From: Actinomycetospora succinea
GTDB taxonomy: Bacteria; Actinomycetota; Actinomycetes; Mycobacteriales; Pseudonocardiaceae
Length of the DNA stretch: 64,000 nt
Reading direction: 5' to 3'
Assembly (NCBI RefSeq): GCF_004363095.1
Contig: NZ_SNYO01000002.1
Location: forward strand, 682,001 to 746,000
In this document: piece by piece, positions 50,073 through 59,125 of the stretch
Layout: each line of letters begins with the position of its first letter
Numbering within the stretch: position 1 is the stretch's first letter
Notes under the pieces: generated by a model
The model's database searches: none
Told to the model about the DNA's origin: nothing
The model's input: the letters and a program-made list of their open reading frames with translations, nothing else
Translations under genes and position numbers: made by a program

Positions 50073-50822
50073 GTGCCGGCCACGAGCACGGATCAGTCCA
50101 CCCCCGACCTGGTCGTCCCCCACCACCCCTCCCTGGCCAACCTGCGCGACGTCGGCGGGATGCCGACGATCGACGGCGGCCGCACGCGCCCGGGCGTGCT
50201 CTGGCGCGGAGACGCCCCGCTCGAGGGCGACGAGACCCAGGGGCCCGGTGGGCTGGCGTGGCCGCCCGGCAGCGTCATCGACCTGCGCAACCCCACCGAG
50301 CTGCCCGCGGTGCACCCGCTGCCCGCGCTCGGCGCGGAGCTCACCTCCCTGCCGCTGATCTCGTCGCTGGCCCCCGCCGAGCAGGCCCGCGGCCGCGCCG
50401 GCGAGCTCGACGCCGGCGAGCTCTACCTCCTGCTGGTCCAGACGATCGGCGAGGTCTGGCTGCCCCAGCTCGTCGGCGTCGCGGCGTACGGGCCGGGCCC
50501 GCTGTTCGTGCACTGCGCGGCCGGCAAGGACCGCACCGGCGTCGCCGTCGCGCTCCTGCTCCGGGCGGCCGGCGTCGACCGCGCCACCGTGGCCGCCGAC
50601 TTCGCCGCCACCAACTCCCACCGCGCCGCGCTGCGCGACCGCCTCGTCGCCCAGGGGGCGATCGACCCGTCGGTCGAGGCGAGCCGCATCGGCGTCACCC
50701 CGGAGCACATCGAGCCGGTCCTCGACCTCCTCGACGACGACCCGCGGGCCCCGCTGCGCGCCGCCGGCGTCCCCGACGCCGACGTCGACGCGTGGCGCGC
50801 TCGCCTGGTCGAGGGCGCCTGA
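50073..50822 (+). CDS. Tyrosine-protein phosphatase (DSP-like, lipid/protein type)
   Basis: This encodes 249 residues from GTG 50073 with AAGGAG upstream. P-loop FVHCAAGKDRTGVAVALLLRAAG (Cys near 148) is split here as HCAAGKDRTG plus the following helix. LANLRDVGGMPT and VIDLRNPTELP lie near the N-terminus. This places it with the MptpB/Siw14-like phosphatases that can use phosphoinositides and phosphotyrosine. No secretion signal is visible. Confidence 0.9.
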   Translation: MPATSTDQSTPDLVVPHHPSLANLRDVGGMPTIDGGRTRPGVLWRGDAPLEGDETQGPGGLAWPPGSVIDLRNPTELPAVHPLPALGAELTSLPLISSLAPAEQARGRAGELDAGELYLLLVQTIGEVWLPQLVGVAAYGPGPLFVHCAAGKDRTGVAVALLLRAAGVDRATVAADFAATNSHRAALRDRLVAQGAIDPSVEASRIGVTPEHIEPVLDLLDDDPRAPLRAAGVPDADVDAWRARLVEGA

Positions 50823-50997
50823 GACACACGACGGACGGCCATCCGGGCGAACCGGCGGCCGACGCTGTGCCGGGACACAACGGCGTCGTCGTGATCTCTG
50901 TGGGCGGGCACAGTGCCCGTCCGGGGTCCCTCCCCGAAGACTGGACGGCGAGCGGGCCACCCCCGCCAGCGCCGACCGATCCCCGAGGTGACCGGAT

Positions 50998-51207
50998 ATG
51001 AGCCCGACGACGTGCCCCTGCTGCGGTGTCGTGGTCATGCCCCGCGAGATGTCCTACGACTTCGACGGCGAGACCGTCGCCTCGCTGACGCGTGAGGTCG
51101 CCTACCTGCGGGCCACCGTCGCCCGCCTGCGCGCCGCGTCGCACGCTCCCGTCCTGCACACCGCCCCGAAGCCGGTCGAGCGCGCGGTCGAGGCCGTCAG
51201 CGCCTGA
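50998..51207 (+). CDS. Small protein with CPxCG start
   Basis: This encodes 69 residues from ATG 50998, behind AGGTGA. It opens with MSPTTCPCCGVVVMP, a CPxCG metal-knuckle; only one Cys pair is present, so zinc could bind a dimer. The rest is a short helix (SLTREVAYLRATVARLRAAS) and tail. It is preceded by 175 bp of non-coding sequence (50823-50997), where I see no clear promoter, and overlaps the convergent methyltransferase/reductase gene by 11 bp. Confidence 0.65.
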   Translation: MSPTTCPCCGVVVMPREMSYDFDGETVASLTREVAYLRATVARLRAASHAPVLHTAPKPVERAVEAVSA

Positions 51208-53140
51208 CGCGCGAGCCGTCGACGCCGTTGGCGGCGGCGCGCAGCCGGGTCACGGCGGTCGCCGGGTCGAGGCCCGGCACCGCCGACCCCGGCCAGCGCA
51301 CGACCACGCCCTCGACGAGCGCGGCGGCCTCGGCGACCAGCTCGGCCGCCAGCGACAGGCCCGTGCGCGCCGCGTCGGGACCGTCGCCGGCCCGGCGCAT
51401 CGGCTCGACCACGGCGTCGGGCACCACGACGTCGGGCACCTCGTGGCGCAGGTGCTCGGCCTGGGCGTAGCCGGTCAGCGCCCCCACCGACGCGAGCACC
51501 GGCACCCGCCGGCCCGCCGCGTCCAGGGCGTCGAGGACCGTCCGCAGCCGCTCGAGCTCGAACACCGGCCGTGAGACGAGGAATTCCGCCCCCGCCTCGA
51601 CCTTCGCCACCGCCCGCTCGGCCTCGCGGTCGAGGTCGTCGGCGCCGGGCGTGACACGGGCGCCGAGCCGGAACACGGTCGCCGTGCCGAGCTCCGCGCC
51701 GTCGGCGTCGACACCGCGGTTCAGGTCGGCGGCCAGGCGCAGCAGCTCGAGCCCGTCGACCTCCCACACGCCGTCCCCGACGGCCTGCTCGGCGTGCACC
51801 GGCGGGTTGCCCGTCTCGCACACGAGCGTCCGGACGCCGAGCGCGTGCAGCCCGAGCAGGTCGGCCTGCAGGGCGAGAAGGCTCGTCTGCCAGCTGGTGA
51901 CCGTGAGCGCGGTGTCGACGTCGATGCGGTCGTGCAGGTGCACCGCGAGGCCGGTGGTGCTCGTGGTGGCGCGGCGGGCGCGGGACCTCGAGACCCACAG
52001 CACCGACGCCCCGCCGGACACCGCGCGCCGGGCGCGGGACAGGTGCTCGTCGGGACCCCCGGCGCCCGCGACCTCGGCGGCGACGAGGAACTCCCGCGAC
52101 GCCGGGCGGCCGCGCAGCCAGCGCTCCACGGCCCCGCGCCCCGGACCCGGTTGGTCGATCTCCTCGTCGGGGGCGGGCGTGGGGTCGGGGACCGCGCGCG
52201 GCGCGGGGACGACGCGGGCGTCGCGGGGTGTGGCGGGCGGGGACCAGGCGTCGTGGGTGGTCAGCGCGCGGGCCGCGGCCGCCGTGTGCTCGGGCGTCGT
52301 GCCGCAGCAGCCGCCGACGAGCCGGGCGCCGGCCTCGACGTAGCGCAGCACGTAGCGCGCGAAGTGCTCGGCGTCGCCGGCGAAGCGCACGCTGCGGTCG
52401 GCGACGACGTGGGGCAGACCGGCGTTCGGCTGCGCGGACAGGAACGGCCCGCCGGTCGGGCCCATGCGGCGCACGACGTCGAGCAGCCCCTGCGGGCCGA
52501 GCGTGCAGTTGGTGCCGACGGCGACGGCACCCGCGTCGACGAGGCGGGCGACGACGTCGGCGGGCGATTCCCCCGCGGCGGTCAGCAGCTCGCCGTCCTC
52601 GTCGACGAAGGTGGCCTGGGCGACGACGGGCAGGTCGGTGACGTCCTGCACGGCGCGGATCGCGGCGAGCAGCTCGGCGGCGCGGCTGAAGGTCTCGAGC
52701 ACGACGAGGTCGACGCCGCCCTCGACGAGCGCCTCGACCTGCTCGCGGATCGCGATCGCCGCGCGCGCCTCCTCGACCGGGACGGCGAGCCCCGGGGGCG
52801 TCGCGGGCGACACGGAGCCGGCGACCCAGGCCGGGCGCCCGGCGGCGTCGCGGACGGCGGCGGCGAGGCGGGCGCCGGCGAGGTTGATCTCGCGGACGCG
52901 GCGGGCGAGCCCGTGGCGCTCGAGGCGGGGGCGCGAGGCGGCGAACGTGTGGGTCTGGAGCACGTCGGCGCCGGCCGCGAGGTAGCGCTCGTGCAGCGCC
53001 GAGACCAGCTCGGGGGCGATCACGCACAGCTCGGCGCCGTGGCCCTCGACGAGCCCGCCGCTGGCGCGGGCGAGGGTGCCCATCGCGCCGTCGCCGAGCA
53101 GCACGCGGCGCCCGAGCGCCTCGGTGAACGACTCGCTCAC
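51197..53140 (-). CDS. Bifunctional homocysteine S-methyltransferase / 5,10-methylenetetrahydrofolate reductase
   Basis: This encodes 647 residues from GTG 53140, overlapping the PucR stop (GTGA). N-terminal half (about 1-300): homocysteine methyltransferase barrel with LLGDGAMGT, GTNCTLGP and GGCCGTTPEHT, giving the zinc-binding Cys residues. C-terminal half (about 335-640): MTHF reductase-like barrel (FLVAAEVAGAGGPDEH, VCETGNPPVHAEQ, EAGAEFLVSRPVF). This matches the YitJ-type fusion, which makes methionine from homocysteine and 5-methyl-THF without B12. The first-domain GDG and Cys triad look intact. Confidence 0.9.
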   Translation of the reverse strand: MSESFTEALGRRVLLGDGAMGTLARASGGLVEGHGAELCVIAPELVSALHERYLAAGADVLQTHTFAASRPRLERHGLARRVREINLAGARLAAAVRDAAGRPAWVAGSVSPATPPGLAVPVEEARAAIAIREQVEALVEGGVDLVVLETFSRAAELLAAIRAVQDVTDLPVVAQATFVDEDGELLTAAGESPADVVARLVDAGAVAVGTNCTLGPQGLLDVVRRMGPTGGPFLSAQPNAGLPHVVADRSVRFAGDAEHFARYVLRYVEAGARLVGGCCGTTPEHTAAAARALTTHDAWSPPATPRDARVVPAPRAVPDPTPAPDEEIDQPGPGRGAVERWLRGRPASREFLVAAEVAGAGGPDEHLSRARRAVSGGASVLWVSRSRARRATTSTTGLAVHLHDRIDVDTALTVTSWQTSLLALQADLLGLHALGVRTLVCETGNPPVHAEQAVGDGVWEVDGLELLRLAADLNRGVDADGAELGTATVFRLGARVTPGADDLDREAERAVAKVEAGAEFLVSRPVFELERLRTVLDALDAAGRRVPVLASVGALTGYAQAEHLRHEVPDVVVPDAVVEPMRRAGDGPDAARTGLSLAAELVAEAAALVEGVVVRWPGSAVPGLDPATAVTRLRAAANGVDGSRVRR

Positions 53141-54447
53141 CCCTCCATCTCCCCGAGGATCTCCAGCGCCATCTGGGCGGCGAGCCGGTCGCGGTAGGCG
53201 TCGAGGTCGAGCCCGGACAGCTCCTCGGCGCGCCGCAGCCGGTAGCCGACGGTGTTGGGGTGGACGTTGAGCACGCGGGCGACGCGCTGCGGGCTGCCGT
53301 CCTCGCGGAAGTAGCGGGCGAGGGTGCGCAGCAGCTCGACGGTGCGCTCGGAGCGGTCGGTCGCGAGCTTGCCGAGCACCTCGCGGGCGAAGACGCGGGC
53401 GGCCTCGGGGTCGGGGATCTGGAGCAGCAGGCGGTGCACGCCGAGGTCGTCGAAGCGCAGCACCCGCCCGCTGCGCCGGAGGCGGCGAGCGGCGGCGAGG
53501 GTGCGGCGGGCCTGGTCGTAGGAGGTGGCGATCTCGCCGGGGTCGTGGACGGTGCCGCCGACGGCGACGGTGACCGGCCACTGCGCGTCCGGGTCGGGCA
53601 CGCGGCCGCGGGCGAGGCGGCGGGCACAGGCGGCGCCGACGGTGGCCGGGTCGTCGGTCTCGGGGACGACGGCGACCGTCTCGGTGTCGCGCACGACGGT
53701 CAGCGCCGACGGGGCGGCGGCGAGCAGGTGCTCCTCGGCCTCGCCGAGCAGGCTCGCCGGCCCCGCGCCGTAGGCGCCGTCGTCGTCCGGGGACACGACG
53801 ACCACCCGGTGGGCGACGCCCTGGTCGTAGCCGACGTGCTCGGCCCACTGGGCGGCCTGGTCGGCGTCGCGGGCGCGGTCGAGCAGCAGCCCGGAGACGA
53901 GGTCGCCGCGCACCTGGCCCGCGGCGGTGGCGAGCACCCGGTCGCGTCCGGAGATGACGCCGACGACCGTCGCGGCGTGCTCGGCGACCAGCAGCAGGAC
54001 GTCGTCGCCGGCGAGGGCCTCGGGGCGGTCGCGCGCCCCGGTGTCCTCCTCGGCGAGCAGGAACGCGGGCACCTCGCGGCCGAACAGCACGGGCGCGACG
54101 ACCTGCACCCGGCGCCCGGTGCCCGGCACGCGCAGGGCGCGGCCGGCGAGCGCGGCCACCTCCAGGGTGCGGGGCCACACGGCGCTGCGGGCGTCGGCGC
54201 GCACGAGGGCCGACGCCTCGGCGATGCCCATGCCGGGCGCCGCGGCGGCGAGCACCTCGCGCCCCGGCCCGACGACGGCGGCGAGGACCCCGAGCTCGCC
54301 GGCCATCACCGACGCGACGGCCTGGGCGTCGACCGACGGCGCGGCGACCAGCCCCGAGAGCCGGCGGTAGAGGGCGACGAGCCCGCGCGAGCCCGGGGCG
54401 TCGGCGGGTGCCGTCCCCGGTCGCGTCCGCACCTCGCCGGTCGTCAC
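53137..54447 (-). CDS. PucR/CdaR family transcriptional regulator
   Basis: This encodes 436 residues from GTG 54447. The N-terminus is a GAF/CdaR-like sensor (about 1-300) with no catalytic residues. The C-terminal HTH_30 domain contains YDQARRTLAAARRLRRSG, LLRTLARYFREDGSPQRVARVLNVHPNTVGYRLRRAEELSG (in pieces, about 355-420). PucR-type proteins activate purine or amino-acid catabolism. Here it precedes and overlaps the methionine/folate fusion gene, so it probably controls that operon. Confidence 0.88.
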   Translation of the reverse strand: MTTGEVRTRPGTAPADAPGSRGLVALYRRLSGLVAAPSVDAQAVASVMAGELGVLAAVVGPGREVLAAAAPGMGIAEASALVRADARSAVWPRTLEVAALAGRALRVPGTGRRVQVVAPVLFGREVPAFLLAEEDTGARDRPEALAGDDVLLLVAEHAATVVGVISGRDRVLATAAGQVRGDLVSGLLLDRARDADQAAQWAEHVGYDQGVAHRVVVVSPDDDGAYGAGPASLLGEAEEHLLAAAPSALTVVRDTETVAVVPETDDPATVGAACARRLARGRVPDPDAQWPVTVAVGGTVHDPGEIATSYDQARRTLAAARRLRRSGRVLRFDDLGVHRLLLQIPDPEAARVFAREVLGKLATDRSERTVELLRTLARYFREDGSPQRVARVLNVHPNTVGYRLRRAEELSGLDLDAYRDRLAAQMALEILGEMEG

Positions 54448-54582
54448 GGCCGCATTCTCCCCTGTCAGACGCGTTCGCGGGCCGTTCCGCGCGATCAGAA
54501 CCGACTCGGCACCGACACCCCGCGCGGCCCGCGTCCTCCGGACGGGTCATGATCGGGGCTCCACACCGACCCGGGAGGACCC

Positions 54583-55191
54583 GTGAGCGACCGCGCTCCC
54601 CGCATCGCCGTCGTCTTCTACTCCGCGACCGGCAACGTGGCCGCGCTCGCCGAGGCGCTGGCCGAGGGCGCTCGTGAGGCGGGCGCCGAGACCCGCGTGC
54701 GGCCGGTCGCCGAGCGCGCCCCGGCGGAGGCGATCGAGGCGAACCGGCGCTGGAAGGCGTGGGTCGAGGACAACCCGTACGACACGCTCGCCTCGCTCGA
54801 CGACCTCGAGTGGGCCGACGGGCTGGCGCTCGGGAGCCCGACCCGCTTCGGCAACAGCGCCGAGCAGCTCAAGGCGTTCCTCGACACCACGGGCGGCCTG
54901 TGGGCGCAGGGCAAGCTCGCGGGTCTCGTCGGGACCTCGTTCACCAGCGCCTCGACGGGCCACGGCGGGCTCGAGGCGACGATCCTGTCGATGAACAACG
55001 TGCTCTACCACTGGGGCGCGCTGGTGATGCCGCTCGGCTACGCCGCCGACCCGTCGCTGATGTCCTCGGGCAACCCGTACGGCGCGTCGTGGGTGTCGCG
55101 GAAGTCCGCGGCGCCGGACGACGCGGCGCTACAGGCCGCCCGCGTCCAGGGCACCCGCCTCGCCCAGGTGGCCGCCAAGCTGATCGCCTGA
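54583..55191 (+). CDS. wrbA: NAD(P)H:quinone oxidoreductase WrbA
   Basis: This encodes 202 residues from GTG 54583 with GGGAGGA upstream. Flavodoxin-like fold: VVFYSATGNVAALAEALAEGA (about 10-30; FMN phosphate loop), GSPTRFGN (about 86-93), TSFTSASTGHGGLEATILSMNNVLYHWGALVMPLGY (two segments). The His and Tyr residues of WrbA are present. It reduces quinones by two electrons to limit oxidative stress. Palindrome P10 starts about 8 bp after the stop. Confidence 0.93.
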   Translation: MSDRAPRIAVVFYSATGNVAALAEALAEGAREAGAETRVRPVAERAPAEAIEANRRWKAWVEDNPYDTLASLDDLEWADGLALGSPTRFGNSAEQLKAFLDTTGGLWAQGKLAGLVGTSFTSASTGHGGLEATILSMNNVLYHWGALVMPLGYAADPSLMSSGNPYGASWVSRKSAAPDDAALQAARVQGTRLAQVAAKLIA

Positions 55192-55199
55192 CCCTGCCT

Positions 55200-55243
55200 A
55201 CGTGAGTGATTTTCCCGGCGATAGCCGGGAAGATCGCTCACAT
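55200..55243. terminator. 40-bp-family palindrome P10
   Basis: The 17-bp arms contain two G-U pairs, the loop is CGATAG, and it spans exactly 40 bp from GTG 55202 to CAC 55241. It is nearly identical to P5. Its right end abuts the ATG of the next gene. Confidence 0.75.
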
Positions 55244-55850
55244 GCTGGAGGGGTACGCCGAGGCGGCGCAGGCGGTCAGCGGGCTGGTCGGGCGGATACC
55301 GGACGACGCGTGGGACGGTCCCGGGCTCGGGGAGTGGGACCTGCGCTCGCTCGTCGGGCACACGAGCCGGGCGTTCGTCACCGTGCTCACCTACCTCGAG
55401 CGCCCGGCCGACACCGAGGACATCGACTCGCCGGAGAGCTACTACGCGCTCCTGCCGTCGATGACCGGCGAGGGCCTCGACCAGGCGGCGGTCGCCCAGC
55501 GCGGGCGCGACGCCGGGGTGGCGCTGGGCGACGACCCGGCTGCGGCGTTCGCGGCGCTGGCCGAGCGTGCCGTGGCGGCCGCGAACGCCGCCGACCCGGA
55601 CGCGCTGATCTCCTCGATCGCCGGGGGCCTGCGGGTCGCGTCGTACGTGCCGACGCGCACCGTCGAGCTCGTGGTGCACGGCCACGACATCTCGGCCGCC
55701 ACGGGCCTGGACGTCACGTTCACCGAGCACACGGTCACGCAGGTGGCGACGGTGCTCGCGCGCACCGGGGTGCGGATCGGCCGGGGCCGGGCGCTGCTCG
55801 ACGCGCTCACCGGCCGCGCCCCGCTCCCCCCGGGCTTCTCGGTGGTCTGA
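55242..55850 (+). CDS. Maleylpyruvate isomerase family mycothiol-dependent enzyme
   Basis: This encodes 202 residues from ATG 55242, the first base after palindrome P10. DinB/MDMPI fold: MLEGYAEAAQAVSGLVGRIPDDAW, LGEWDLRSLVGHTSRAFVTV with the metal His residues (H in VGHTS and VVHGHD), and a C-terminal helical part. Family members use mycothiol as a cofactor, which is in keeping with an actinobacterium. Only a GGGAAG inside the hairpin could serve as ribosome-binding site, so initiation may be folded away or leaderless. Confidence 0.85.
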   Translation: MLEGYAEAAQAVSGLVGRIPDDAWDGPGLGEWDLRSLVGHTSRAFVTVLTYLERPADTEDIDSPESYYALLPSMTGEGLDQAAVAQRGRDAGVALGDDPAAAFAALAERAVAAANAADPDALISSIAGGLRVASYVPTRTVELVVHGHDISAATGLDVTFTEHTVTQVATVLARTGVRIGRGRALLDALTGRAPLPPGFSVV

Positions 55851-55853
55851 GCC

Positions 55854-55897
55854 ACGTGCGTGATCTTCTGAGCTATAGCTCAGAAGATCACGCACGT
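55854..55897. terminator. 40-bp-family palindrome P11 between convergent genes
   Basis: This is a perfect 44-bp palindrome with 22-bp arms (outer ACGTGCGTG, core CTATAG). It spans exactly 40 bp from GTG 55856 to CAC 55895. It lies between stops 55850 and 55903. Confidence 0.8.
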
Positions 55898-55902
55898 AGG
55901 GG

Positions 55903-56616
55903 TCAGGCCGAGCCGACGGTGGCGACGAGGTCGTCGAAGCGGGCGGCGAGGTCGAGGTCGCCGATCGTGACGACCTCCTGGCGCTCGGTCCGGGCGCGCA
56001 CGGTCAGCGAGGTCGGCGTGCGGTCGACGATCCGCAGGCGCCGGCCGGTCTCCTGCTCGACGCCGCGCAGACGCTCGAGCAGCAGGTCGAGGTGCTCGGA
56101 CGGCAGCTCGACGGTGCGCTGGATGCCGGCGCGGTCGCCCGACCAGGCGGTGAGGTCCTGCTGCAGCGTGCGGTCCAGCTCGTCGGCCTCGACCGGCTGC
56201 GGACGGCCCTGCGCGCCCTCGGACGCGGCGTCGGGCGGCAGCGTCGGGCCGGCGCCGAGCAGCGAGGGCGGCAGGACCCGGGTGATCCGGTCGCCGATGT
56301 CCCCGTCGGAGATCGCCAGCTGCCCGGTGACGGCGGTCAGCGCGTAGCGGGCGCGCTCGGCGGGCCACCCGGTGCGGCGCGCCACGTCGTCGACGAGCCC
56401 GGCCTCGGTCGGCGCCCCGTTGCCGCCGTCCTGGCGGTCGAGGCCGGCCTCCTGCTCGAGCAGGTTCGGCAGCGCGTCGGCGAGCGCGTCGCGGTCGTCG
56501 GCGGGCAGGTACGCGGCCACGGTGGCCAGCACGGCGTCGGCGGCGCGGCGGGCGTCGTCGGTGTCGGTGAAGCCACCTCGAGTGGCCACGCCCGCGAGGA
56601 ACTCCTGGTGTCGCAT
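55903..56616 (-). CDS. DUF2267 domain protein with C-terminal extension
   Basis: This encodes 237 residues from ATG 56616. The N-terminal ~130 residues match DUF2267 (MRHQEFLAGVATRGGFTDTDDARRAADAVLATVAAYLPADD, split by helix breaks; LPNLLEQEAG, TGQLAISDGDIGDRITRVLPPSLL). The last ~70 residues are an acidic, beta-rich tail not typical of the family (VELPSEHLDLLLERLRG, RLRIVDRTPTSLTVRA). Function is unknown. A second DUF2267 gene lies at 27460-27906. Confidence 0.75.
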   Translation of the reverse strand: MRHQEFLAGVATRGGFTDTDDARRAADAVLATVAAYLPADDRDALADALPNLLEQEAGLDRQDGGNGAPTEAGLVDDVARRTGWPAERARYALTAVTGQLAISDGDIGDRITRVLPPSLLGAGPTLPPDAASEGAQGRPQPVEADELDRTLQQDLTAWSGDRAGIQRTVELPSEHLDLLLERLRGVEQETGRRLRIVDRTPTSLTVRARTERQEVVTIGDLDLAARFDDLVATVGSA

Positions 56617-56651
56617 GATCGGGGCCTACCCGACACGCCGTTCCCCGTACC

Positions 56652-57197
56652 TCAGCAGAACGCGGACGGGGTCCCGACCGCACCGGTCCAGACGTAGACC
56701 AGCAGCGCCGCGCGGTCGCCGGTCCACATCCCGTGCGGCTGCCACGGCGCGTGGTGGACGAGCGTCCCGGCCGGCTCGGGGGCCGGCTCCTCGCCGAGCC
56801 CGTGCACCCACCGGATCGCCGCGGTCGGCAGGTAGAACTCCTCGGCGGGGTGGTGGTGCGGCGGGTAGCCCACGTCCGGGCCGAGCAGCAGGAGCCCGAG
56901 CGCCACGCCCGGCGCCTGCGCGAGCGTCGCGTGCGCGTAGCGGTCGAGGAACGTCGCGTCCGGCGGGTCGGCGACGTACGCGGCGGTCTGCACCCACGGG
57001 ACACCGGTCGCCAGCGGACGCAGCACGTCGGCGAGCTCCGCGTCCACCTCCTCGCCGGCGCGCGCGAGCGCGTCGTCGAGGTGGGCGAGCACGGGCAGCG
57101 ACCCGGGCGGGCCGGTCTCGGCACCGTCGGGCAGCCCCTCGAGGACGTCCGGGACCCCGGCGGCGACCAGCCGGTCCCGCAGCGCCGCGAGGCTCAA
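56652..57197 (-). CDS. DMSP-lyase-like cupin
   Basis: This encodes 181 residues from TTG 57197, which overlaps the stop of the ABC permease (TTGA); no better start codon exists downstream within the first 100 residues. Cupin with metal-binding motif GYPPHHHPAEEFYLP and a second LVHHAPWQPHGMWTGD. The HHH...E and P-H-G-M patterns match DddL/DddQ/DddW-type dimethylsulfoniopropionate lyases. The N-terminal ~90 residues are helical, as in DddL-like proteins. Activity on DMSP is inferred, not shown. Coupled to an ABC-2 exporter. Confidence 0.72.
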   Translation of the reverse strand: MSLAALRDRLVAAGVPDVLEGLPDGAETGPPGSLPVLAHLDDALARAGEEVDAELADVLRPLATGVPWVQTAAYVADPPDATFLDRYAHATLAQAPGVALGLLLLGPDVGYPPHHHPAEEFYLPTAAIRWVHGLGEEPAPEPAGTLVHHAPWQPHGMWTGDRAALLVYVWTGAVGTPSAFC

Positions 57198-57984
57198 TCC
57201 AGCGCCCGCCGCAGGAAGCCTTGGATGCCGATCGCGCCGAAGATCAGGCACGAGGCGACGAGCGCGAGCAGGCAGACCCAGCCCGCCAGGTGGGGCACGG
57301 CGGGCGTCAGCGCGCCGCGCAGCCCCTCGGAGACGTAGGTGATCGGGTTGAGCGCGCAGATCACCTGGAACCAGCGCAGGTTCTCCAGCTGCAGGAACGG
57401 GAACTGCGTCGAGCCGGTGAACAGCAGCGGCGTGACCACCAGGGCGAACACCACGTTGATCTTCCGTGGCGACACCAGCGTGCCGAGGACCAGCCCGGCG
57501 GCCCCGCCGGACAGCGAGCCGAGCACGAGCAGCAGCGCCGCGAACGGCAGCCCCGACAGCACCCAGTTGACCTCGTCGAGCACGATGTAGCCGACCGGGA
57601 TCATGACCAGCGAGCCGAACAGACCCCGCGACGCCCCGAACACGATCTTCTCGACGGCGACCAGACGCGTGGACAGCGGCGCGAGCAGGCGGTCCTCGAT
57701 CTCCTTGGTGTACGAGAAGTCGATCACCAGGGGGATCGCGGTGGCCTGCACGGCGACGAAGAACGCGTTGAGCGCGAGCAGCCCGGGCAGCAGCAGCTGC
57801 GCGTAGCCCGGCGTCACGTAACCGAGCTGCCCGAGCACCACCCCGAACACGAACAGCAGGAAGAACGGCTGCATCAGCACCTGGCTGATGAAGCTGCCGA
57901 ACTCCTTGCCGGTGACCGCGATGTCGCGGCCGAGCACGCCGAGGAACGCGCGGGCCTGGCCCGGACCGGCGGTGGTCGGTGCGC

Positions 57985-57988
<4 letters not shown>
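57194..57988 (-). CDS. ABC-2 type transporter permease
   Basis: This encodes 264 residues from GTG 57988 (GTGA overlap with the ATPase). Six predicted helices: QVLMQPFFLLFVFGVVLGQLG, QLLLPGLLALNAFFVAVQATAIPL, GASRGLFGSLVMIPVGYIVL, FAALLLVLGSLSGGAAGLVLGTLV, and a C-terminal pair with INVVFALVVTPLLFTGSTQFP. The conserved motif DFSYTKEIEDRLLAPLS marks a DrrB/NodJ-like export permease. Exports drugs, lipids or polymers; the substrate is unknown. It is the middle gene of a three-gene operon ending in the cupin. Confidence 0.88.
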
Positions 57989-58989
<1,001 letters not shown>

Positions 58990-59125
58990 CGGTGGTCCTC
59001 CCCCGCGCGCCGAACCCTTCGGCGGACGCCATCGCGACGCTACGCCGGGGGTCCGACGGTCCTCTTGTCGATTTCCGAGGCTGGTGGTCACGAACACCAC
59101 GATCAGACCTCGAGATAGGTCAAGG

